A DNA stretch of 64,000 nt from Prochlorococcus sp. MIT 1314 (GCF_034093315.1 NZ_CP139300.1:372001-436000); one strand, 5' to 3'. Positions 15,344 through 24,642 are shown, numbered from the stretch's first letter. Numbers and translations are program-made. Notes: generated by a model not told the origin, from the letters alone.

Positions 15344-15565
15344 ATGTACGAATCATTGATGACCTTGCTTTTTTTCCCTGATTGGGCAAACGGATTACCT
15401 TCGGACTTCTTAATACTTCATTTTTTCGTTGGAGCAGTTATTTTCCCATTCAATATGATACATGCTAAAGCAAGAAGAATTGATAGTCAGAATCCACAGG
15501 AAGCAGCTAATGGATATAAAAATTCAGACGCAACTACATTCTTTGGATACGAAGAAATTAATTAG
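15344..15565 (+). CDS. 73-residue conserved-looking membrane protein
   Basis: MYESLMTLLFFPDWANGLPS, a hydrophobic helix (FLILHFFVGAVIFPFNMI) and a hydrophilic tail ending ATTFFGYEEIN. Looks like a conserved picocyanobacterial protein but I do not know the family. Next gene 35 bp downstream. Confidence 0.6.
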   Translation: MYESLMTLLFFPDWANGLPSDFLILHFFVGAVIFPFNMIHAKARRIDSQNPQEAANGYKNSDATTFFGYEEIN

Positions 15566-15600
15566 ATTTCAATAAAGATATTTAAGGAATCACTTTATTG

Positions 15601-15825
15601 ATGTTAATTTTCCTAAATTCATCCTTAGATCTTAATATTTTCAGTCCAAATGAACCTATAGGGATTTTGATTCTTTTTTTAGGATTAATATTCAGTAGCT
15701 TGATTTTCTATATTATTTATTCTGTAAGCACAAATAAAGAGTCAGTAGAAGATAAAAAAATAAGAACAAAAAAGGAGACTTTGCAAAAAGAGAAAATAGG
15801 AAAATTATTCCCTAAGAAAAAATAA
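15601..15825 (+). CDS. 74-residue one-helix membrane protein
   Basis: Hydrophobic helix IGILILFLGLIFSSLIFYII then a lysine-rich tail (KIRTKKETLQKEKIGKLF). ATG 15601 used; an adjacent upstream TTG (15598) is possible. Function unknown. 15826-16043 has no supported gene. Confidence 0.55.
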   Translation: MLIFLNSSLDLNIFSPNEPIGILILFLGLIFSSLIFYIIYSVSTNKESVEDKKIRTKKETLQKEKIGKLFPKKK

Positions 15826-16043
15826 ATTTAATTGTTGCATTACTACTAAGAAATTTATTAATATTATTAATTATCAAATCTGTAGGATCAAAAAACATTA
15901 ATTTAAGCTCTCTTAAGTCAAACATTGATTTCTAAAACCATACTTTAACATTTAATTTTTTTTAATGAGAAATTAATATTATGTTTTTTGAAGCAAGAAA
16001 TATTTTCAAAACCAGCAAAAAATGTTAAAAATGAAGAAATCAG

Positions 16044-16556
16044 TTGAAGTTCTTGGTGAATTCACCTCAATATCTATTTCTTGCTAGTGGAGTAAAAAAT
16101 GGGGAAGGATTTTGGATTGTAGAAATAAAAAATTGTGATGAAAATATTCTTGAAGATAAAACAATTTTAGATTGTTATAGAAAAGAATTAATAGGAAATG
16201 AATCCGCAAGAGATATACTTTTCGCTATTAATCTAAATATAACTAATTTATTAAATGAACTAAGAAATAAAAATTATTTAATTGAAAAACCTTCAATGGG
16301 GATATCTTTTGATATCCCACTCGATCTCTTGGAAAGTATTTTCGATTTTTGGTTAGATGTATATAAAAATCCAGAAGCCTGGGAAACATGTCTGGGTCTT
16401 CTTAAAATTAGAAAAAGAATTTCCTTATCTAACCTAATCAAAAGCAAAAGTCTAAAGGGTAACTCTAAAAAGTGGGCTGTAAAGGTTGAAGATTTGCATA
16501 CTTATTTACCAAATTCACATAAATTTGAAAAGATAAATGACCCTATGTGGAAATAA
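16044..16556 (+). CDS. 170-residue soluble orphan, TTG start
   Basis: The frame closes just upstream, leaving TTG at 16044 as the first usable start (MKFLVNSPQYLFLASG). Residues 60-115 are rich in leucine/isoleucine helices; FWLDVYKNPEAWETCLGLL is a compact motif. No family recognised. Confidence 0.65.
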   Translation: MKFLVNSPQYLFLASGVKNGEGFWIVEIKNCDENILEDKTILDCYRKELIGNESARDILFAINLNITNLLNELRNKNYLIEKPSMGISFDIPLDLLESIFDFWLDVYKNPEAWETCLGLLKIRKRISLSNLIKSKSLKGNSKKWAVKVEDLHTYLPNSHKFEKINDPMWK

Positions 16557-16629
16557 TCCTAATTTAAATAATAAATATATTTACTTGATAGACTTTTTAA
16601 GTAAAAATAAAATTATTTATTAATAAAAA

Positions 16630-16815
16630 ATGAATAAGCCATATTCTTTTAATGAAGATCAAATGAATGGAATCGTAGAAGACACTTTTGCTAACATAAT
16701 AAAAGAATGTGAAAATTTAAAAAAAAATACAAATTGCCCAAATGAACAGGTAGTAGCACTTTTAAGCGTAATCGCATCAAATTTCGCAATTACAAATGAA
16801 AAAGTAGAGAATTAG
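16630..16815 (+). CDS. 61-residue orphan protein
   Basis: MNKPYSFNEDQMNGIVEDTF, then a Cys-containing acidic helix and VVALLSVIASNFAITNEKVE. Soluble. It ends one base before the phosphoribosyltransferase gene and probably shares its transcript. Confidence 0.6.
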   Translation: MNKPYSFNEDQMNGIVEDTFANIIKECENLKKNTNCPNEQVVALLSVIASNFAITNEKVEN

Positions 16816-16816
16816 G

Positions 16817-17212
16817 ATGATAAGTTATTTTTCCTGGAACGAATTTGACAAGAGTGTCGAATACATAGCTAACGAGTGTAAACTTTTAGAGTTTTCTGGA
16901 ATATATGGAGTTCCTCGAGGTGGTTTATGTCTTGCTGTAGCATTAAGTCATAAATTAAAAATAAATTTAATTTCAGAACCAATAAAAAATTCACTAATAG
17001 TAGATGATATTTATGAAACTGGTATTACATTAAATACGTTTAAAGATATTGAGGGAGCAGTGTTTTATGTATTATTCAGTAAAATCCCGCCTACATGGTG
17101 GAATACTGTAAATATATCGAAAAAAAAAGAATGGATAGTTTTTCCATGGGAAAATACTATAAATTGCAAAAGTGACCGCAACGAATACATCAAAAAAAGA
17201 GGTTTGAGTTGA
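16817..17212 (+). CDS. Phosphoribosyltransferase-type protein
   Basis: 131 residues. The PRPP-binding loop SLIVDDIYETGITLN sits near residue 60 and IYGVPRGGLCLAVALSH supplies the family's PRGG loop. Shorter than most PRTs, so the hood domain is small and the base substrate cannot be predicted. Its end overlaps the start of a nucleoside deoxyribosyltransferase, pointing to nucleobase/nucleoside salvage. Confidence 0.8.
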   Translation: MISYFSWNEFDKSVEYIANECKLLEFSGIYGVPRGGLCLAVALSHKLKINLISEPIKNSLIVDDIYETGITLNTFKDIEGAVFYVLFSKIPPTWWNTVNISKKKEWIVFPWENTINCKSDRNEYIKKRGLS

Positions 17213-17667
17213 AAAAAAAATTATATTTAGCTAATCCATATGGATTTTCAAAACAGACCAATAAACTCTTATATGAATTTATTAATATTTTCAATGATTT
17301 AAATATAGAAGTTTATGAACCTTTTGAGAGGACAAAACAAATCATAAAAAAAGAAGGTGAATGGGCATATGAGCTTGCAAAAAGTAATTATAATGATTTA
17401 AAAAAATGCGATTGTATTTTTGCAATCGTTAATGGTTGTCCCCCAGATGAAGGAGTAATGGTTGAACTGGGAATTGCAATTGCTCTTAAAAAGAAAGTTT
17501 TTTTATTCAGGGATGATTTCAGAAGTTGTTCTGATAGCAATCAATACCCATTAAATCTTATGTTATTTATTGGACTTCCTAGAGATAATTGGAAAAAGTT
17601 TTTTTTTGAATCTCTACAAGATATTAAGAGTAATAAAAAAGGATTTGTGGAATGGGCAAGAAATTAA
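17209..17667 (+). CDS. Nucleoside 2-deoxyribosyltransferase family protein
   Basis: 152 residues. Starts TTG overlapping the previous stop. KKLYLANPYGFSKQTNKLLY, DLKKCDCIFAIVNGCPPDEG and VMVELGIAIALKKKVFLFRDD match the family, with the catalytic Glu expected in the VELG segment. Transfers deoxyribose between bases or cleaves deoxynucleotides. Paired with the phosphoribosyltransferase. Confidence 0.87.
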   Translation: MKKKLYLANPYGFSKQTNKLLYEFINIFNDLNIEVYEPFERTKQIIKKEGEWAYELAKSNYNDLKKCDCIFAIVNGCPPDEGVMVELGIAIALKKKVFLFRDDFRSCSDSNQYPLNLMLFIGLPRDNWKKFFFESLQDIKSNKKGFVEWARN

Positions 17668-17756
17668 CCTTAATAAAACAAAATTTCTTGAGTTAAATTT
17701 TTAAATTAAAATAAATTACTGTTAAGGTGCTAGAATATATTTTTATTTGAAAAGTT

Positions 17757-17933
17757 TTGACACAAGTTACAGTCGGAGAAAATGAAGGAATTGAGTCTGC
17801 CCTCAGAAGATTTAAAAGACAAGTATCTAAATCAGGAATCTTTGCAGATTTAAAAAGACTTAGGCATCATGAAACACCTATTGAAAAATATAAAAGGAAA
17901 TTGCAACAAAGAAGAAAAGCTAAAAGAAGATAA
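17757..17933 (+). CDS. rpsU: Ribosomal protein bS21
   Basis: 58 residues, [20 protein letters not shown]... ending QRRKAKRR, the standard bS21 with its basic tail. Part of the 30S platform near the anti-Shine-Dalgarno. The start must be TTG at 17757; no ATG is available in frame near the N-terminus. Confidence 0.95.
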   Translation: MTQVTVGENEGIESALRRFKRQVSKSGIFADLKRLRHHETPIEKYKRKLQQRRKAKRR

Positions 17934-18031
17934 TTTGATATCTATATCACAAAGCAAACTTTAGGTAAAAAAAATTACGAATTAAGAAATTTCATTTCTT
18001 AATAGATTTAAAATAATAATAATGTGTTTAA

Positions 18032-18346
18032 TTATTTGAGATTTTTAATCTTTTTAACAAGATTTATACCAACCCCTGATACCGCAAGTAGATCTTTTTC
18101 ATCAGCATCAATAACAGCTTTAGTTGATTTAAATCCAGCCTCATACAAAGACTTTGCACTTTTAGCTCCAACACCTGGTAGTGTAGTTAAGGTTTCGATT
18201 ACTTTCTTAGAGTTAACTTTTTTGGTCTTTGTTTTTGAATTTTTTGCTGACTTAATTTGTTTTTTTTCTTTCTTTAAAGTAGTTTCTGAGGAAACTGAAC
18301 TTTTAAATAGAATTGATTTTAGTTTACTTAAAAATTTAGAAATCAT
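18032..18346 (-). CDS. Helix-hairpin-helix protein
   Basis: 104 residues. Lysine-rich N-terminal half (KKEKKQIKSAKNSKTKTKK), then two HhH motifs: LTTLPGVGAKSAKSLYEAGF and LLAVSGVGINLVKKIKNL, as in non-specific DNA-binding modules. Possibly a small DNA-binding or scaffold protein; no catalytic domain is attached. Confidence 0.8.
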   Translation of the reverse strand: MISKFLSKLKSILFKSSVSSETTLKKEKKQIKSAKNSKTKTKKVNSKKVIETLTTLPGVGAKSAKSLYEAGFKSTKAVIDADEKDLLAVSGVGINLVKKIKNLK

Positions 18347-18615
18347 TTAAATATATAAGTAATAAAATTAAATCTTCAATTTATAACTTATTATAAAATC
18401 CAAAGGAGGATAATAAATTATATATCATTGAATTAAATTAATTTATTTACATATATATAAAGCCACATTTTTAATATTTATGCAACCTTACAAAGGTATC
18501 CAAGATCTTTATCCTCTATTCTAAAAATCCGTAGAATAATAAAATTTACTTTCCAAAATTGGAAGTATTTACTATTAGTAAAGTTAGAGTTTGATTAGGG
18601 AGTAGAACTTACGAA

Positions 18616-19221
18616 ATGAAGCTCATATTTATAAGTGGCCCTTCAGGTAGTGGGAAAACAACATTATCTAATCAAATATTAGTAAAAATCAAAAATGGCA
18701 TTGTTTTAAGTACAGATAATTATTATAAAACAGGACTAATAAGTAAAGTACTCTCAAAATTTGTACAAGGTTATTTCGATAGAAGCTTAAGTTTTAATTA
18801 CAAGCTTTTTAAAAAAGATTTTGCCTTTATTATTAAGAATAGAATTTCAATTCAAGAACGTTCATATAATTTCAAAAAGAAAACCATTAAAAATTTATTA
18901 AACGAGAAAAATAATATTAAATTTTTAATTGTTGAAGGAATTTTTGCCAAAGATTTTGCAAATAATATTTATAGTAAGAATGTTTTTTTATTAGAATTAA
19001 AAATCAATAAAAATGATTGTATGAGGCGGGTAATCAATAGAGATTCAAAAGAAAGGGGTAAAGAAAAAAAACAAGCTAAAAATGATTTTCTAAAATCCTG
19101 GGATATTTATATTAAGAGATCCAAAAATAAAAATAAAAAGAGAAATATAAATGAGATTCTTATTACAAAAGGCACTAATATTGATCTTATAATTAAAAAA
19201 ATATTTAATTATAGTTCATAA
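18616..19221 (+). CDS. Uridine-kinase-like P-loop kinase
   Basis: 201 residues. Walker A GPSGSGKTT at residues 8-16, STDNYYKTG (the DxxYY element of uridine kinases), LIVEGIFA (Walker B-like) and the lid RRVINRDSKERGK. Substrate may be uridine or another small alcohol; the sequence is divergent and lysine-rich. Overlaps the convergent flavoprotein by 17 bases. 18351-18615 holds no supported gene. Confidence 0.8.
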   Translation: MKLIFISGPSGSGKTTLSNQILVKIKNGIVLSTDNYYKTGLISKVLSKFVQGYFDRSLSFNYKLFKKDFAFIIKNRISIQERSYNFKKKTIKNLLNEKNNIKFLIVEGIFAKDFANNIYSKNVFLLELKINKNDCMRRVINRDSKERGKEKKQAKNDFLKSWDIYIKRSKNKNKKRNINEILITKGTNIDLIIKKIFNYSS

Positions 19222-20368
19222 ATTTATTCACCAATATTAAAGCACTAAGAATTGAGCCTTCAATTCTACCAAAGCCCTCTCCTTCAAACCAATCTCCGCA
19301 AAAACCAATTCTATATTTTCTACTAAATTGTAAATATAATGGTACTTGTTTTCCAGAAGGTTGTGATGCTCTCCATTTCATAATAGAGATGTTCTCATTA
19401 CCCGTTAATTGATTTATAGAAGGATTAGACTCAAAAAGCTCATTGAAATTTTTAAATATTTTTAGTTTAAAAAAATCTTCATCTTCTGATTTAATGTAAG
19501 AATCAATAAAATCTATATTTTTTGTATGGACTACAATACCTAATTTCTTATTATCTTGTAGTTGAAAAATAACTCTTTCAAATTTATATTTATTTTCTAA
19601 ATTTTCTGTTAAATAAAAATACCTTTGTTTTTTAGAATAATAATCTTTATAGTTATAATCTTGATTTGTATAAATTAAAAAAGTCAACCTAGGAGTAAAT
19701 GATTGCTTTTCTAAATAATTCAAAAGGGAATCTATTTTTTTGTCTTTATTTTGTGGTATAGCTTTCCTTAATGGAATTTGATTGATATTTAATATCTTTA
19801 ATGACCTTTTATGAGATAGCAAAGTAGTTGAACAAACAAGATATTTTGATTTGAATTCTTCCCCAGTTTTAGATGTTAAAATCCACTGATCTTTATAAAA
19901 TTTTAAATCAACTATAAGTCTTTCAAAATAAAAATCAATATTTCCCCTTGAATTATTCAACCCAATTATATTTTGAGCTAATTGACTCATAGAAAATAAA
20001 GAATGATATTTATGTCCCTGAGAAAACTCAGAAAATTTTATACTTTCTAAATTTAATTCTTCATCTAGTAGAACTAAATCTGAATCGTCAGTTTTAATTA
20101 ACTTGTTTTCCAATAATTCATCTATATAATTTTTCAAAACTAGATTATTTTTACTGTTGTATATATTTAAATTAGGAGAACCATGATTAAGTTCCCACCC
20201 TTTAAATTTTTTGCTTATTCTTGTACTTGATCTCCCTCCAAGCCCTCGACCCGCCTCAATCAATGCAACCTTTTTTTTTAAGTTACTTTGAAGATACTTG
20301 GAAGCAAAAACACATGCAGATAATCCTCCACCTATTATTGACAAGTCGTATGTAAAATTACTCTTCAT
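19205..20368 (-). CDS. FAD-dependent oxidoreductase, renalase/amine-oxidase-like
   Basis: 387 residues. Dinucleotide-binding GGGLSACVFASKYLQ near residue 13, AGRGLGGRSSTR near 40, and the C-terminal FAD motif IGFCGDWFEGEGFGRIEGSI. NAD(P)/FAD proteins of this shape are common in cyanobacteria, with no settled substrate. On the minus strand behind the MTHFR-like gene (25-bp gap), likely the same operon. Confidence 0.82.
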   Translation of the reverse strand: MKSNFTYDLSIIGGGLSACVFASKYLQSNLKKKVALIEAGRGLGGRSSTRISKKFKGWELNHGSPNLNIYNSKNNLVLKNYIDELLENKLIKTDDSDLVLLDEELNLESIKFSEFSQGHKYHSLFSMSQLAQNIIGLNNSRGNIDFYFERLIVDLKFYKDQWILTSKTGEEFKSKYLVCSTTLLSHKRSLKILNINQIPLRKAIPQNKDKKIDSLLNYLEKQSFTPRLTFLIYTNQDYNYKDYYSKKQRYFYLTENLENKYKFERVIFQLQDNKKLGIVVHTKNIDFIDSYIKSEDEDFFKLKIFKNFNELFESNPSINQLTGNENISIMKWRASQPSGKQVPLYLQFSRKYRIGFCGDWFEGEGFGRIEGSILSALILVNKFMNYN

Positions 20369-20393
20369 AAATTAAATTGAAAGTAATTACCTT

Positions 20394-21191
20394 TCAGTTT
20401 CTAAAGATACTATAAAGAAAATTTAGTTTTTCATTTGTTGTGAAATCAGTTTCAATAATTGGAGTGATATTATTTTTTTTATAAAAACTAACTAAATCTC
20501 TAGTAAAATCATAAAAATCATCTAAGGAGTATAAAAACTTTTCGGATATATAAACCCCTTTCCAAGGACGAAATTTAAACCTTGATATAAATTGTTTTGA
20601 AGGAATTAATAAACTCCCAAATAGATTGAATTTTTCAGATTCTGCTACCTTCTTAAGATAAGTCACTTCATTTTGAAGTACTTTAATATCTGTGCCATAT
20701 TGAAACCAAATTGAATTTATTAGTCCTGAAGAAATTTTCCTATCGAATCTTTCTCTTTCTGAAGACACCTTATAATATTTTTTCAAGTAGGGATTATAAG
20801 CTATGCCTAATTTAATTTTTAAATTCTTCTCTTTTTTTAAATTATTTAAAACATTAATTGCGTCAAAGTTTTTTTTCTTATTAGATCCTGATACAAGAAG
20901 AATTTCATAATTTCTATTTGAACAAGAATTTTTTAAAAAGTCTAGAAAATTTTGATATGATTTTTCTCTATTTTTGGAATATTGATGATAAAGACTATAG
21001 TGATAAGTTATATTAAATTCTTGGAAGTTTTCAGATATATATTTAATAGTTGAACTAAATAAATCCTTCTTAATAAGACCCTTGCAAGGGATGTTGACAT
21101 TTGTTATTTTATTAGATTTGCAGAAATTAAGTTTATTTTCTAATTGAGAAATATTTTTAAATGACAATTCAAACCTTAAATTATGAATCAT
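20394..21191 (-). CDS. Methylenetetrahydrofolate reductase-like TIM-barrel protein
   Basis: 265 residues. ITYHYSLYHQYSKN, ILLVSGSNKKK, LKLGIAYNPYLKK and ERFDRKISSGLINSIWFQYG follow the MTHFR order (THxT.., LxGD, AAYPE, QxFF), although several core residues are changed. So it may use another folate/flavin substrate or be a divergent MTHFR. Followed by the flavoprotein. Confidence 0.6.
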   Translation of the reverse strand: MIHNLRFELSFKNISQLENKLNFCKSNKITNVNIPCKGLIKKDLFSSTIKYISENFQEFNITYHYSLYHQYSKNREKSYQNFLDFLKNSCSNRNYEILLVSGSNKKKNFDAINVLNNLKKEKNLKIKLGIAYNPYLKKYYKVSSERERFDRKISSGLINSIWFQYGTDIKVLQNEVTYLKKVAESEKFNLFGSLLIPSKQFISRFKFRPWKGVYISEKFLYSLDDFYDFTRDLVSFYKKNNITPIIETDFTTNEKLNFLYSIFRN

Positions 21192-21225
21192 TAATTAGTA
21201 AAAAAACAACTTATACTTAGATATT

Positions 21226-21459
21226 TTAACGAAAACATGCATCCGCTATGATCCTTATTTTTGAGAGCATATTTTTATTCTTACTCTTAATTAAATAGCT
21301 GGGAGAAACCTCCATTACAGCTTTTATAGAAATTTTATCTTCAGCTGATCTTGCAATGATATCATTGAAACATTTCCAATTCCTTGAAATTACTATACCT
21401 GGCCAGGATAAAAAAAGGCCTGCTAAAATCCCAAAAAATAAAAATAAAGAATATCTCAT
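21226..21459 (-). CDS. 77-residue secreted or anchored orphan
   Basis: Signal-like N-terminus MRYSLFLFFGILAGLFLSWP then a soluble part with two Cys (WKCFND, ADACFR). Not recognised. Confidence 0.55.
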   Translation of the reverse strand: MRYSLFLFFGILAGLFLSWPGIVISRNWKCFNDIIARSAEDKISIKAVMEVSPSYLIKSKNKNMLSKIRIIADACFR

Positions 21460-21617
21460 AATTAAAATTCAATCTGTTTAAATAATATAAATTAAAAAAA
21501 AACGGAACAAGTTTATAACGAAATAATTAATTCCCTAGTCTTTTGGAAATCATTAATCCATAAAAAGATTTTGATCAACTCAAGAGGTTAGAATATTCAA
21601 AAGTATTATTTAAGAAT

Positions 21618-22022
21618 ATGGCTAGCCAAGATTATTTAATTGCAATAGCATTAATTGAACAGAACCTTGTTAGAGCAATGCCTCTTGGGGGGAAAGAAAT
21701 CAAAGCTAATTTGGAGGAAGCAGAAAACTTCAAAAAGCTTGGAGAGGAGGTTATTTTAAATCTATTACTTAGAGTTTTCCAAAGGAGTGATGAAGGGGCA
21801 TTAAAAAGAGCCTCTGAGGATAAAGGTTTACTATTGGTTCACATGCATCCTAAAAGGATGCAGAAAGAGCTTCCATTTATTAAATCTGAATGGATAAGAG
21901 ATGGAGATACTCAACAATTCATAAAATACCTTGGCAATCTTTCTAAGGAAGTATGGACTGCTTCATTTGTAAAGTACAAAGGTATTGAATTTACTTCTAT
22001 CTCAAAAAATGAAGACATCTAA
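21618..22022 (+). CDS. 134-residue cyanobacterial conserved-type protein
   Basis: MASQDYLIAIALIEQNLVRA; soluble, charged, helical, with KGLLLVHMHPKRMQKELPFI. It looks like a well-conserved picocyanobacterial protein with no assigned domain. Convergent with the peptidase gene. Confidence 0.65.
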   Translation: MASQDYLIAIALIEQNLVRAMPLGGKEIKANLEEAENFKKLGEEVILNLLLRVFQRSDEGALKRASEDKGLLLVHMHPKRMQKELPFIKSEWIRDGDTQQFIKYLGNLSKEVWTASFVKYKGIEFTSISKNEDI

Positions 22023-22044
22023 AATATCCTTATAAAAAGTTTTT

Positions 22045-22725
22045 TTAGAGAATTTCCTTTTTTAAATTATTATTCTCCTTAAATACTCTAAAACACTTTT
22101 TGCCATTACCAAAATCTACTGATAAATATTCAAAATCATTTTTGATATGCAAAGCACAATTACCTTCAATACAAATACAAGATTTAATAATTTGTCTATT
22201 TATAACATCATTAACATAAGGTTCTCTCTCTCTCTCTTCATCAAAATGCGGACATGCAATATCATTTACTATTCCTAGGCAATCTAATATAGTCAATTCA
22301 TTAGCAAAAGAATCAGTTATACCCTTATCAAACCAACAAATAGCTCCAGCACTTACTCCACTCATTACAATTCCTTTTTCATAAGCATTTCGTAAAATAT
22401 TATGCAAATTCCATTCTTTCCATACTGCTAACATACTTTTTGTATTTCCTCCTCCAACATAAATGATGTCTTGAGTTAAAACCTTCTCCTCTAATTTTTC
22501 TGTTCTTGAGAAAAAATCAATATGACTGGTTATGCAATCAAGTTTAGAAAATGCTCTGTAAAAATTTAATTTATATCTGCTACTGTCACCAGAAGCAGTA
22601 GGTATGAAACAAATTCTTGGTCTTTTTTTACTAACTAAAGAAATTATATATTTTTCAATATCAAGAGAGCCTAAAGAACGTCCAAATCCTCCTCCCCCAA
22701 TTGCCACTATATTTTTACTAAGCAT
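22045..22725 (-). CDS. Peptidase S51 / dipeptidase E family
   Basis: 226 residues. GGGGFGRS near the start, the YVGGGNTKSML turn, the nucleophile Ser in MSGVSAGAICWF and CPHFDEE downstream match peptidase S51 (aspartyl dipeptidase or cyanophycinase-like fold). Size fits dipeptidase E-type enzymes, not the longer cyanophycinase. Divergent from the GNAT gene. Confidence 0.88.
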   Translation of the reverse strand: MLSKNIVAIGGGGFGRSLGSLDIEKYIISLVSKKRPRICFIPTASGDSSRYKLNFYRAFSKLDCITSHIDFFSRTEKLEEKVLTQDIIYVGGGNTKSMLAVWKEWNLHNILRNAYEKGIVMSGVSAGAICWFDKGITDSFANELTILDCLGIVNDIACPHFDEEREREPYVNDVINRQIIKSCICIEGNCALHIKNDFEYLSVDFGNGKKCFRVFKENNNLKKEIL

Positions 22726-22743
22726 ATAAAAAATGATTTGTTT

Positions 22744-23217
22744 ATGAATTTAAGACAAATTAGCATTAAAGATCAACTTGAATTAAAGAAGGTTTATTTT
22801 GATTCAATTCAATCATTAGATGAAAAAATATATAGTAAAGAACAAAAAAGGGCTTGGTCAAGTCAAGCGTGGGATAATCCCTATTTTGATAAGGCAATAA
22901 CTAAAGGAAAAGGTTGGCTTTTAAGTAAACAAGGAATAATTATTGCTTTTGCAACAAGATATCCTAACAATAGAATTTCATTATTTTACTGTAAAAATAA
23001 ATTTCAGAGAAAAGGTTACGGTTCTAAGCTACTTTATAAACTAGAAAATGAAGCTAAGAAAGAAGGTTTGAATTCTCTTTCAACTGAAGCTAGCTTGATA
23101 AGTTATAAATTATTTCTTAAAAATGAATGGGAAATTATTCGTAAAGAAAAAGTAATTATAAATAATATTTTTTTTGAAAGATATAAAATGATTAAAATTA
23201 TAAAATACAATAAATAA
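22744..23217 (+). CDS. GNAT-family acetyltransferase
   Basis: 157 residues from ATG 22744 (TTG 22738 is possible). Acetyl-CoA-binding loop KNKFQRKGYGSKLLYKLE near residue 97 and the following helix LSTEASLISYKLFLKNEW fit GNAT. N-terminal VYFDSIQSLDEKIYSKEQKRAW is seen in YafP-like members. Acceptor unknown. Stop overlaps the next ATG. Confidence 0.85.
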   Translation: MNLRQISIKDQLELKKVYFDSIQSLDEKIYSKEQKRAWSSQAWDNPYFDKAITKGKGWLLSKQGIIIAFATRYPNNRISLFYCKNKFQRKGYGSKLLYKLENEAKKEGLNSLSTEASLISYKLFLKNEWEIIRKEKVIINNIFFERYKMIKIIKYNK

Positions 23218-23540
23218 TGTTAAAAAAAAGCAAGGGGATAATAGTGATTAAAAGAATATTTATTTGGGCTTTATACTTTTTTTCAGGATTTATACTTTAT
23301 TCAAATAATGCTAGTTTATATCCTTTTTTAATTACTTTTTCGAGAATTATTTATCCATTATCTATTTTCTGGTTGCAAATAAGAATAAAAAAAAGAACCA
23401 ATTTTCTGCCTATCGATTCAAAAATGACTACGTCGCAGTTATGGTTCAATTTACTACCCGTTATTGCATGTCTATTAACAGTTATTTTTTCTCTAACAAA
23501 TGCATTATTTTATATTCTAGGAAAATTAATCAACTCTTAA
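23217..23540 (+). CDS. 107-residue membrane protein
   Basis: Three hydrophobic segments (IFIWALYFFSGFILY, LITFSRIIYPLSIFWL, LLPVIACLLTVIFSL). Starts in the TAATG junction with the acetyltransferase. Not recognised. Confidence 0.6.
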   Translation: MLKKSKGIIVIKRIFIWALYFFSGFILYSNNASLYPFLITFSRIIYPLSIFWLQIRIKKRTNFLPIDSKMTTSQLWFNLLPVIACLLTVIFSLTNALFYILGKLINS

Positions 23541-23659
23541 ATTTAAATAATTAATTATTTTCTAATTGAATTAGGCATTTTTCTTCTAAAAGACATAATG
23601 TAAAGAAATTTGCCTTTTACTTAATTTTGTTTAAATTTTAAATAGTGATCATTATATTT

Positions 23660-23809
23660 ATGAAAGATATTTCATTTAAGGGAAATATTAATTTTGATAA
23701 AAAGAAAGAAAGAAACGATTATGAATTATTCTCTTTAAAAATCACAGATAGTTTATATAAAAAAGATATTGGAAAATTTCTAGAGACTCTCTCTTCTAAC
23801 TTTATTTAG
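23660..23809 (+). CDS. 49-residue orphan
   Basis: MKDISFKGNINFDKKKERND, then LKITDSLYKKDIGKFLE. Charged and soluble. Short but intact, with neighbours on both sides in the same orientation. Confidence 0.45.
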   Translation: MKDISFKGNINFDKKKERNDYELFSLKITDSLYKKDIGKFLETLSSNFI

Positions 23810-23901
23810 AAACATATTATTTTTCTGATCTTCAAATTCAAACAGTTTGATAAATAAATAAGTATTTGAGGGATAATAAATAAAATTTTAAGAATACTCC
23901 A

Positions 23902-24219
23902 ATGCAATTATTTCTAGCAGATTGCCAATTCCCAGATATTGAAAATCAAGTCAAAGCTTATCAATTATTTGTAGAAGCTTGGGAAAGCGGTGAAATGGCG
24001 AAAACAGATAAAACAGAGAAATTTGAAATGTTGTTCAGAGTACACGCACCAGGAGAAGGAAGAGTAGTTTGTTTATGTAATGCGCATAGTGATAAAGAAA
24101 TTTTTGAGCATTTTGCACCATGGAGAGCTAAATTCGGGATTCATATGGAATTTACACCTGTAATAAGTTGTCAAAATGTTGTTGATTATCATAAAGATTT
24201 GTTCAAAACACTAGGGTAA
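23902..24219 (+). CDS. DUF3303-like small protein
   Basis: 105 residues. Alternating strand/helix pattern with FRVHAPGEGRVVCLCNAHSD and HFAPWRAKFGIHMEFTPVI, like the DUF3303/dimeric alpha-beta barrel type. Domain call is tentative; function unknown. Coding signal is clear. Confidence 0.6.
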   Translation: MQLFLADCQFPDIENQVKAYQLFVEAWESGEMAKTDKTEKFEMLFRVHAPGEGRVVCLCNAHSDKEIFEHFAPWRAKFGIHMEFTPVISCQNVVDYHKDLFKTLG

Positions 24220-24242
24220 TAAGACTAAATTCAAACTTTATC

Positions 24243-24425
24243 GTGATTAAACCTTTTCCCAATCTTATTTATAAAAAAAAAAATAGAAATTTGTCTTCTT
24301 CTAAAAACAAGCCTAAGGAAGCAGAAGAAAACGTTAAATCTAAACCATTAATAATATTTGGTTTTATTATCTCATTGACATCTATTTTTTTACTTTTATT
24401 CACCATTAATAATAAATTTGGATGA
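24243..24425 (+). CDS. 60-residue membrane protein, GTG start
   Basis: Basic N-terminus with a long Lys/Ser stretch, then a C-terminal helix PLIIFGFIISLTSIFLLLF. GTG at 24243 is the first start in frame. Unknown function. Confidence 0.5.
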   Translation: MIKPFPNLIYKKKNRNLSSSKNKPKEAEENVKSKPLIIFGFIISLTSIFLLLFTINNKFG

Positions 24426-24491
24426 TTTGAGTAATTAGCCCTATCAATGCACAACAAATATAGACTAGTATATCTTTAAATGATTAACTAA

Positions 24492-24608
24492 ATGGCATTT
24501 AAAGAAGGTGGAATGGCATCAGGCCTACTAATTATTGCAGTATCAGTAGTGTTTGCCGCTGGTTTTGGATTTTTAGTATTACATTTTGTACCTGGTACAC
24601 CATTCTAA
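24492..24608 (+). CDS. 38-residue single-helix membrane protein
   Basis: MAFKEGGMASGLLIIAVSVV and AAGFGFLVLHFVPGTPF: one transmembrane helix with a neat polar start and PGTPF end, strongly resembling a conserved picocyanobacterial small membrane protein. Could be a thylakoid complex subunit, but it matches none that I know. Confidence 0.65.
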   Translation: MAFKEGGMASGLLIIAVSVVFAAGFGFLVLHFVPGTPF

Positions 24609-24642
24609 TTAAGCCATTTGGATCTAATCACATCAAAATCTA

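Noticed and set aside
18024-18350. Plus-strand frame of 108 codons
   Set aside because: Shadow of the minus-strand helix-hairpin-helix gene.
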